This document shows, piece by piece, positions 56,801 through 64,000 of a stretch of DNA of 64,000 nt. Each line of letters opens with the position of its first letter. The first letter of the stretch is position 1. The notes under the pieces were generated by a model. It worked only from the letters and a program-made list of their open reading frames with translations. It was not told where the DNA came from and did not search any database. This stretch comes from Quercus robur (lineage: Eukaryota > Streptophyta > Magnoliopsida > Fagales > Fagaceae), in NCBI RefSeq assembly GCF_932294415.1, contig NC_065536.1, positions 8,430,474 to 8,494,473 on the forward strand, given 5' to 3'. The position numbers and the translations under genes were made by a program.

Positions 56801-59129
56801 CATTTCTCCTCTAAAATAGACCATAAAAAAAGAAGATATTTATCTCACATCCGGATAAGAAAAGCGTTTGCGTGCGTTTTAAAGCCAATGTTGTGTATCC
56901 AAAAGTTAGCTCTTATAGATATACACCACTTGCTAAGTCATCAAAACATGTATTTCATTTCTCAAATAAAATAAGCTATCAAAAAAATGAATACTAATAG
57001 TGTTTAAACTATGTATTTTTTTTTTTTTTTTTGAATTTAAGACTTCCCATCCTCATGTGAAATCAAAATAGAATATAAATGGGTAAGAATTAGGAATAGT
57101 ATTTAGGTGCTATTTTTAGGTTCATCTTTTTAGATTTTGTCATGTGGCTTTTATCTCATGAGATGAAAGAGTATTTTTTAATTAATTGGCCACATATCAA
57201 AATCTTAAAAGAAAACCCTAAAGAACCACACTTAAAATACTGTATATAAATTTTGTCCAATATAAATTCTCTTGCCACTAGAAAGCTTGAGGCCCAGGGT
57301 CACAACTTTTTTTTTTTGTTTGATGGGAAACCCAGGGTCACAACTTGATTTGCTATAATGGGGACCATCTATTTATCGCAGTCAATTTGGCTTCATATGG
57401 TATGATAGCTTAGCAGCATAGTATTTGTTCTTTTCTTTAATTCTTCTCTCAACGGAGATAGGTACGGTCTTTGTTACCTTATGATGGGCCCCACAGAACG
57501 GCACCGTACGAAATAGTATCATTTAGCTTTTCTTTGGGGATTTCGCGGAAGTTGCATGCACGAAAACTGTTTAACATATGCACTTCTATAAATATCTAAG
57601 GCTATATGGTTGCTTCATAGTTTTTGTTACTTAAGTAATATAACATATATTTTTACAATATTTTTTTATTTATATGTATTTTTACAATACGTAAATAACG
57701 TTATTAGAATAACATTAGAAAACGGATCCTTAAATTTATCCTTTACTTCTTTCACCACATCCCATCTTCTTTCTCAACTCGCCCCGTGTCCTTTGATACA
57801 CAGTTCTCACCTGTTAGATTAAAGAGTCATTGAACCAGGGTTGTATCGGACTGGACCTAGTGCAGGCTTTTGTCGTACAAACTTAACTTAACACATTGAC
57901 ATTTGGGTTCAACAAGATCAGTGAGCTCAAGGAACAACGTGACAGTGAGGCTCAACTTCAATGCCATTCCAACTTTGGTCAATATATATATATATATATA
58001 TATATATGAGTTGTGTTAACTTTGCAGAGAGAAAAAATATTTAAATAACCAAAAGGACTAGTTTTATGTCATTTTCATTTATTAATTTAATTTTTTTATT
58101 AAATGAGACTCACCTTTGTACAATCTAACAAGCACCGCATAAGTGCTTGTTAACATTTTCCTATATATATTATAGTCTTTAACACTCCAATTTCTACTGG
58201 GATTTTCACTCCTTTATATTGTTGTAACCCTTGTATCTCAAATCAAGTTCAATCCTCTAATTAAATTAACCATTCAGCCAATCTTCCTAAGGATTTCTCC
58301 CTTGTGCTACGTTCATCAGGACCCTTAAGCTGGTAATTTCTAGTATACTCATGTGAAAGAGAGGGTGGTTGCATTGAATATAAGAACGTAACTAAATGCT
58401 ATGAGGAAGAGAAACCACCAAAAATAGTTGGAGAAACTGTGACCAGATAGAGATGTTTCAAAACAATTGAATAAAGATATATAGGGTTTTAATTAAGATA
58501 AGGTAGTTTTTGAGATGTGACAAAATGGGAAAGCGGTGGCTTAATAACTGTTGCTAGCTAGGAATTCAGCTTACCTTAATCAAGAGATACGCGTACAAGT
58601 TAGCAAAATAAAAGAGAAATAGTACTACTAATACTAATACGTGTAAATGGTTTATAAACTTTCCTATTTCTAGCTAGGATTGGAGTTGGAGCTGGAATAG
58701 TTTAAATTAATGAATTAATTGTTTTTTCCTCTTTCTTTTTCCAGTCCAAAACGATTGCAAGAATGGGGTGTCTTCATTTCTTGGTACAAATTAATATGGA
58801 GGGTCCTAAGCTTGGCGTAGCAGTTGAAAATTCAAACAACTTTAATTTCAATAGAAATTTGATTAAAGCAAATGTAGTGGTAATTGAAATATGCATTTGT
58901 ATATGTGTTATTGTGCTTATTTGACTAATAAATTTGATGGTTGTAATTTATTATTTACTTATAAATTCATTAGTTTTTTCCCCTTTAATTTTCTACTATC
59001 AATTAATTTGTTAGTTTTTCTATATATTTTTAAATGAATCATTACCTTTTCTATTAATTCTTTTAGTAAAAAGCCAATTTTGGAACTCTGACAGTGACAC
59101 ATTTAAGCGGTTTGAGGTTCTTTTAGAAT
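56801..59129. other. Non-coding interval
   Basis: No supported gene. It includes poly(T) at 57012-57030, a duplicated CCCAGGGTCACAACTT (57295 and 57330) and (TA)n at 57985-58006. Confidence 0.45.
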
Positions 59130-59780
59130 TTGGGATTCTTGATTATGTTACTCACTATGATCGTAATCATTTATTTCAAATGTTTCAATCTACTAATTTT
59201 ATTTATTAATTTTTTAAAAAAAGAAAGACAAAAATTTAAACACTTACAAATAGAAGATATCATACCCAAAAATTTTAAGTAATACTGTTATAAAATTTAT
59301 ACATTACTTGTAAGTTTTCAAAACACATTCATTTTTAAGTGTGCCAATCACTTTCTTTAGTTCTTTAGTTTCATATTGCTCTCGTTTTTGATAAAACGAA
59401 GCTGCTAGCAAGCTCCTGACTACACGTTTAGCTATATTTGTAAGAGTTGATACCATTTAGCATTTAACTATCATCTCCCAACCAAATATCTTAACTTCTT
59501 CCTGTATACTTTCTCAATTTATACCATTCACACATGCATGGAAACAACCACTAGGCACTTGAACATACATTTTGAAAGAAACAATTACAAAGTGTCAAAA
59601 TCCATTAACAAATGAATCCTGTTGATTTTACCTTAATGTAGAATGCCCATATAATTAAAGATTTAGCTTGCACTTCATTTTGATTTGAAATGCCCATGAA
59701 ATAAATTACTAAACTTGGTCATATTTTGATTTAACAAGAGAGCTCAATTAAATGGAATGTAGTGGTAATCGAAATATGCA
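59130..59780. repeat. Dispersed duplication, copy 2
   Basis: Here the GATTATGTTACTCACTATGA block comes first (59133-59330) and the AAAATCCATTAACAAATG block second (59598-59760). TAGTGGTAAT(T/C)GAAATATGCAT also occurs both at 58875 and at 59762, so the region was duplicated more than once. Confidence 0.75.
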
Positions 59781-59880
59781 TCTTAACTTCTATATAAACC
59801 CCTACCTGCCTCATTATATAGAATCTCATGACCATGTGTTCATGGGTGATTAACTTCTCAAAAGAAATTTAGTAAATTTA

Positions 59881-60039
59881 GGATCACAAATTATTTTATA
59901 ATTTTTTTTGTCACGACTTTAACATGATAGACTGTAAGTTGTTAATCATCACTTGCACATAGACTCACTATTTTTTTTACCAATTACACTTTGCCATATC
60001 ACAGTTGTAGTAAAAAATTGTGAAAAAAATTTGTGATCC
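59881..60039. mobile_element. Small MITE, TA TSD
   Basis: Inverted ends GGATCACAAATTATTTT and GGATCACAAATTTTTTT, flanked by TA on both sides. The interior shares words with the element at 36264-36434. The TA duplication suggests Tc1/mariner-like mobilisation. Confidence 0.7.
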
Positions 60040-60308
60040 TAGATTTGTCCAAAGAGATTGGGATTTTAATTTTTAAACGAGGCAACTCACACAAGTGTTG
60101 TTTTTAAGCTGCTTTTGGCGGTTGATGCAACTAGTGTTGTTTGGTTAGATGAATAACTGTGTTGGTTGGATAGATGAATAACTGTGTTGTTCTTTTTATT
60201 TTCAAGTAAAATGATAAAAAGAGAAGAGAGAAGAGGAGCAGCACCTGAGAGTGGAGTGGCTGGTAATTAATTGTGGTTGTGTATCACTGTTGTGGGTCTT
60301 GCCATTTT

Positions 60309-61162
60309 TGATAGTTTTTAGACCCCTTAAACAATTGATTAAACCTAGGTAATTAGCCAAGTTGTTACTTAGTCCAATTAAACAAGTCTAGGTTATCACA
60401 ATAATAAAGATCAAATCATGCAAAGCAGCGGAAAATAAATAACACAAGATATGATCACCCAAGAAACTAAATCGGTAAAAACCTGGGGAGGATTTGACCT
60501 AGCTATCCTCAAGGTAAACTTGAATCCACTATCTTGAAAGAATCGAAGTTCATACAATAAGACTTACAAGCCCCCACGCTCGACTTCTTATTGCTACCAA
60601 CTAGTAGAACTTACTGACACAACCACGTGCAAGTTCCGAATCCACGGACTCCTTCTTTCTTGGATTCACAACCAGATACAAGCACACCCGCTTATGTTTT
60701 CTTTAAGTTTCAATGGCAGCAACTGAGTTGATCATCAAGGTGTAGATAAATATTCTCCTTGAAAACCCTAAGTTTGTGTAAAGGAAAGCTTCTCTAGATC
60801 TCACAAGAAATTTACACAAACCGCAATTATGAACAACTCTAAAACGTGGCTAGGGTTTGCCTTTTATACTTAGGACAAATAAGAAACCCTAAAAATATTT
60901 TAAAACACTTAGGGCTGAGTTGGACAAATCTGTAGAAAAAAATTCTGCCCGAGTTTCGATCGATCAAGCCTGTCTTTCGATCGATCGAGCCAGGCCGAAA
61001 GGCATAATCCTTTCCTGCTTTAACTTGATTCCAACTTTACATAGATACACAACTTTGAGCTAGACTTAAACACTTCTAAACACATTGTTTTGATCATGGT
61101 TTGCCAATAACACAAATTAGAGTTCTAAATACATAAAATCCTAAGACTTTTAGAACCTAACA
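60309..61162 (-). repeat. Solo LTR, probably Copia
   Basis: 854 bp. On the minus strand it starts TGTTAGGTTCTAAAAG and ends GGGTCTAAAAACTATCA, i.e. TG..CA ends. Flanks are ATTTT on the left and GTTTT on the right (four of five match). It contains a GATCGATCGA palindrome pair near 60958-60990. No interior or second LTR is in the window, so it is a solo LTR. The family call is inference. Confidence 0.7.
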
Positions 61163-61714
61163 GTTTTTTTTAAAGCAGCACATTAATATGATTTTTTTTT
61201 TAAATCAAAAAAAAAAATTACGTGTAGGATTAGATTTTTTGATTATCAATTTATATCATTTTTGCAAAATCATGTATATAAATTTAGTTAGCAGATTGTG
61301 TTTTCTAACGTTTGGTTATGAGGGTATTTTGGAGTTTTGCTATTAGTTGGGATATTTTAGAAATTTCACAAAGGAATATTCTAGAAAATAAAATATTTTG
61401 GTAAGTTTAAAAGAGAGAGTAACAGAGTGGGGTATTTTCTCATTTCCAAAACAGTAAAGGACATTGCTTGGTTTCAAAGATTATGAGGGAAATTATGAAC
61501 TATTCCAAACATAAAGGGAAAAAAATTTCTCATTTTTTAAAATAATTAAGTGTCTTTTTGGCATCTTGTAGTTTTCTGGTAGCTTTTTTACTAAATATGA
61601 GATCAAATATATAGTTTTCAATTAATAGCTTTTATGTTAACAAAAAATTAACTTATTTTCAAAAAGTTAACTAGTTTGGCTAAATTTATAACAATAAAAA
61701 GACTAACACAAAAG

Positions 61715-61756
<42 letters not shown>

Positions 61757-61782
61757 AACAGAAACTTAGCCATTTAGTTGTT
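61163..61782. other. Non-coding interval
   Basis: No gene. An A run of about 36 bases at 61718-61753 lies just left of the next LTR. Confidence 0.5.
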
Positions 61783-62587
61783 TGTGGGGTCATGGGCCCA
61801 GATCATACAATTGGGTTTTGGGCTTAAGGCTCAAGCCGAGGATAAGGGGCCGTCCAAGGATGGGTAAGTATAGCCAAGGAAACCCATGCTAGTGGATAAG
61901 GAAGACAATATTGAACATAATGGCCTAGGAGTTTGTGCCAAGGATGAATTTGTCCTTGACTAGCCAAGGCCGAGGTCCGTAAAGGATGCCTGCCATCTAG
62001 AGGTGTGATCCATGAAGTTCTAGAAATATGGATAAGTATTACAGGAGCAAAAGACAGAGAAGAATCCCAAAATATCTTGGGAAAAGCTGCTATCACCGCA
62101 TTGAATGCACCCCAGCTAACTCCCTAGCTGCATTGATGAGGAAGTGGCCTCTGCACAGTATTATTGTAGTCTTACAACCACCCCAGAAGACTTCTAGAGG
62201 GGGCTGATGGGACAAGTATTAGCATAAACCATCAACTATCCACGTGTAGGGTAGAGATGAAGGAAGATATGTAGTTTAAATAAGGGTAGAGACCCCAAAG
62301 ATCGAGGAGAAAGGGAGAAGAGAAAGCACTGTAGCAATCTCAACAACTCCTGTAACCATTTTCATCCAATATATATTGGAACAGAGCTCCTCGGATTGTG
62401 CCGAGGACAAACTCTCTTGTACAAACTTGGTTTGTTTCTGTTTGATTGTCTTGGAAACTCATTATAACTGTTATCCCATTCACTAAAGCCTAGTTCTTTT
62501 ACTCACTCTCTACAAATTTATTATACAGGGTTCACTGGGCCAGAATCCCATACATTTTGGGCCTGGGCTGAAAATCGTGTCCCTACA
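61783..62587 (+). repeat. 5' LTR of element 61783-64000
   Basis: From TGTGGGGTCATGGGCCC to ATCGTGTCCCTACA. It contains CCGAGGAC-type words (for example TGCCGAGGACAAAC, 62399) and GGGCTGATGGGACAAGTATT (62205), shared with LTRs at 38124 and 53770. A TTTAAATAAGGG at about 62276 may be its TATA region. Confidence 0.88.
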
Positions 62588-62606
62588 ATTGGCGCCGTCT
62601 GTGGGA
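62588..62606 (+). other. Primer-site region
   Basis: ATTGGCGCCGTCTGTGGGA directly follows the LTR. It is the same as the inverted copy at 10607-10625. Confidence 0.7.
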
Positions 62607-62707
62607 AGAGCTTGTATGATAGTGAGTGCAATGGTTAGTTAAGGTAGGATCAGGCCCCCATCAACAAGAGTCCTTGGGGAAAGCCATTATGGTGGCCAGT
62701 TTACTAT

Positions 62708-62990
62708 GTGAGTAAGACACTACATAAGGCACACACAGTTGTTGTCCTCACTCAGCTTTCGCTTAGGTCTATACTTTGAAGTGCGGATTATACGGGGAGG
62801 ATTACTAAATGAGGCACAGTTCTAAGGGCTTCTGACATCAAGTACATGCCTCGTACCTCTGTCAAGGGTAAGGTCCTCACAAATCTGGTGGCCGAGTTCA
62901 CTGAACCTCCATTAGAGGAAGTGGCAGCAACACAGAGCGATTCAAGGGGGCTCCGCGACGGGGCTAGTTCTGGTAAACATCACAGAGGAG
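62708..62990 (+). pseudogene. Ty3/Gypsy pol remnant (RNase H to integrase linker)
   Basis: One frame reads HTVVVLTQLSLRSIL, stop, SADYTGRITK, stop, GTVLRASDIKYMPRTSVKGK then VLTNLVAEFTEPPLEE. Plant Gypsy polyproteins have LRSADYTGRI.KWG, then the RT-to-integrase linker KGQ.LADFVAEF, so two stops replace an R-like and a W codon. The frame then runs into unrelated sequence. It is the only enzymatic trace in this element and the reason I call the family Gypsy-related. Confidence 0.8.
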
Positions 62991-63149
62991 TTGAAATTTA
63001 CATTGTGAACTTAGTATTTTCCATAGTATGTTCAACAAAAAAAAAGGAGGGGCAAATTGCATAAATGAGATTACTCCATTATCAAGTAAAGCATGAGTTG
63101 AAATTTGCATTGTGGGCTTAACATTTTTTGTTACCCATTCAATAAAAGA

Positions 63150-64000
63150 AGAACCTTAGCTATGTCAGGTCTCTCAAACCTCCTGCTAAGAAGAACCTTA
63201 GCTATGTCGAATCCCCTTAGATCTCCTGCTAAGCGTTATACAGAGCCTTAGCTATGTCGGGTCCCTCAGACCTCCTACTAAGAAGAACCTTAGTTATGTT
63301 GGATCCCTTCGGATCTCTTGCTAAGCGTTATACAGAGCCTTAGCTATGTCGGGTCCCTCAGACCTCCTGCTAAGAAGAACCTTAGCTATGTCGGATCCCC
63401 TCGAATCTCTTGCTAAGCGTTATACAGAGCCTTAGCTATGTGGGGTCCTTTAGACCTCCTGTTAAGAAGAACCTTAGCTATGTTGGATCCCCTCGGATCT
63501 CCTGCTAAGCGTTATACAGAGCCTTAGCTATGTCAGGTCCCTCAGACCTCCTGCTAAGAAGAGCCTTAGCTACGTCGGGTCCTTCAGACCTCCTGCTAAG
63601 AAGAACCTTAGCTATGTCGGGTCCCTCAGACCTCATGCTAAGAAGAACCTTAGCTATGTCGGATCCCCTCGGATCTCCTGCTAAGAAGAACCTTAGTTAT
63701 GTCGGATCCCCTCGGATCTCCTGCTAAGCGTTATACAGAGCCTTAGCTATGTCGGGTCCCTCAGACCTCCTGCTAAGAAGAGCCTTAGCTACGTCGGGTC
63801 CCTCAGACCTCCTGCTAAGAAGAACCTTAGCTATATTGGATCCCCTTGGATCTCCTGCTAAGCGTTATACAGAGCCTTAGCTATGTCGGGTCCCTCAGAC
63901 CTCCTGCTAAGAAGAGCCTTAGCTACGTCGAGTCCCTCAAACCTCTTGCTAAGAAGAACCTTAGCTATGTCGGATCCCCTTGGATCTCCTGCTAAGCGTT
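63150..64000 (+). repeat. Dense tandem array, units of about 45-50 bp in alternating types
   Basis: Type 1 is AAGAAGAACCTTAGCTATGT then CGGATCCCCTCGGATCTCCTGCT. Type 2 is AAGCGTTATACAGAGCCTTA then GCTATGTCGGGTCCCTCAGACCTCCTGCT. They mostly alternate as a composite of about 95 bp, with local duplications of one type (63560-63700), through to the window end. Sequence spread between copies is low. Confidence 0.9.

Larger units (their letters stand above)
61783..64000 (+). mobile_element. Coding-poor Gypsy-related LTR element (5' part; continues off window)
   Basis: An LTR of 805 bp is followed by the GGCGCCGTCTGTGGG primer-site junction, also seen beside the 5' LTR of the 6581-11383 element. 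The interior has a short pol remnant (62708-62990) and then a dense tandem array to the window end. The 3' LTR and right TSD are outside. No complete enzyme domain is visible. Confidence 0.82.

Noticed and set aside
63150..64000. CRISPR-like array
   Set aside because: This is plant DNA. The units are contiguous repeats without unique spacers, inside an LTR element.
1..64000. A previously undescribed multi-gene system
   Set aside because: I looked for clustered unexplained ORFs on both strands. Apart from transposon relics and three broken host-type genes (RPA1-like, CrRLK1L, NBS1), none is supported.

Overview
The window is nuclear DNA of a dicot plant. It is AT-rich, has spliced plant-type gene relics, LTR retrotransposons with initiator-Met tRNA primer sites, RTE/L1-type LINE debris, Helitrons, and hAT, PIF and Mutator MITEs. 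The repeat flavour resembles a woody Fagales genome (oak or chestnut-like), but that placement is inference. I see no convincingly intact host protein gene, no rRNA, no tRNA and no CRISPR. Every recognisable host-derived coding segment is broken.

Region 1 (1-14574): a minus-strand Helitron whose 5' end is at about 14574 and whose 3' end lies left of the window. It carries a spliced RPA1-like gene. A plus-strand Ty1/Copia element (1901-11635, TSD CCCAC) sits inside one RPA1 exon. A minus-strand, coding-poor LTR element (6581-11383, TSD ATTCC) sits inside the 3' LTR of that Copia. This is a three-level nest with target duplications readable at both inner levels.

Region 2 (14.6-26.6 kb): LINE relics on both strands, an FERONIA/CrRLK1L-type receptor-kinase pseudogene with three internal deletions (16995-18787, minus), and four non-autonomous DNA elements with readable TSDs: hAT-like 19321-20089, Mutator-like foldback 20620-21187, PIF/Harbinger-like 21312-22143 and foldback 24414-24818.

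Region 3 (26.6-37.2 kb): pieces of an NBS1 (nibrin) gene on the minus strand, with a nearly intact Copia element (28193-32716, TSD TGATT) inserted in one intron. Next to it lies a complete non-autonomous Helitron (33553-37170) carrying the 3' exons of another RPA1-like gene.

Region 4 (37.2-64 kb): LINE and SINE pieces; solo LTRs at 38124, 53770 and 60309; a hAT-like MITE (40698-42732) that itself hosts a 1.4-kb Mutator-like foldback; Helitron-like debris with triplicated exon-like units (43.1-45.7 kb); a collinear segmental duplication (47.1-49.5 versus 52.6-56.2 kb); and the 5' part of another coding-poor LTR element (61783 to the window end) with a Gypsy RNase H-to-integrase linker remnant and a dense tandem array.

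The genes do not form a pathway. The layout records successive transposition into older transposons and gene fragments. The points most worth a second look are the nests, the two Helitron RPA1 relics, the NBS1 and receptor-kinase pseudogenes, the codon-periodic arrays and antisense promoter-like unit in the 6581-11383 element, and the gag-less Copia with a GC-rich leader.
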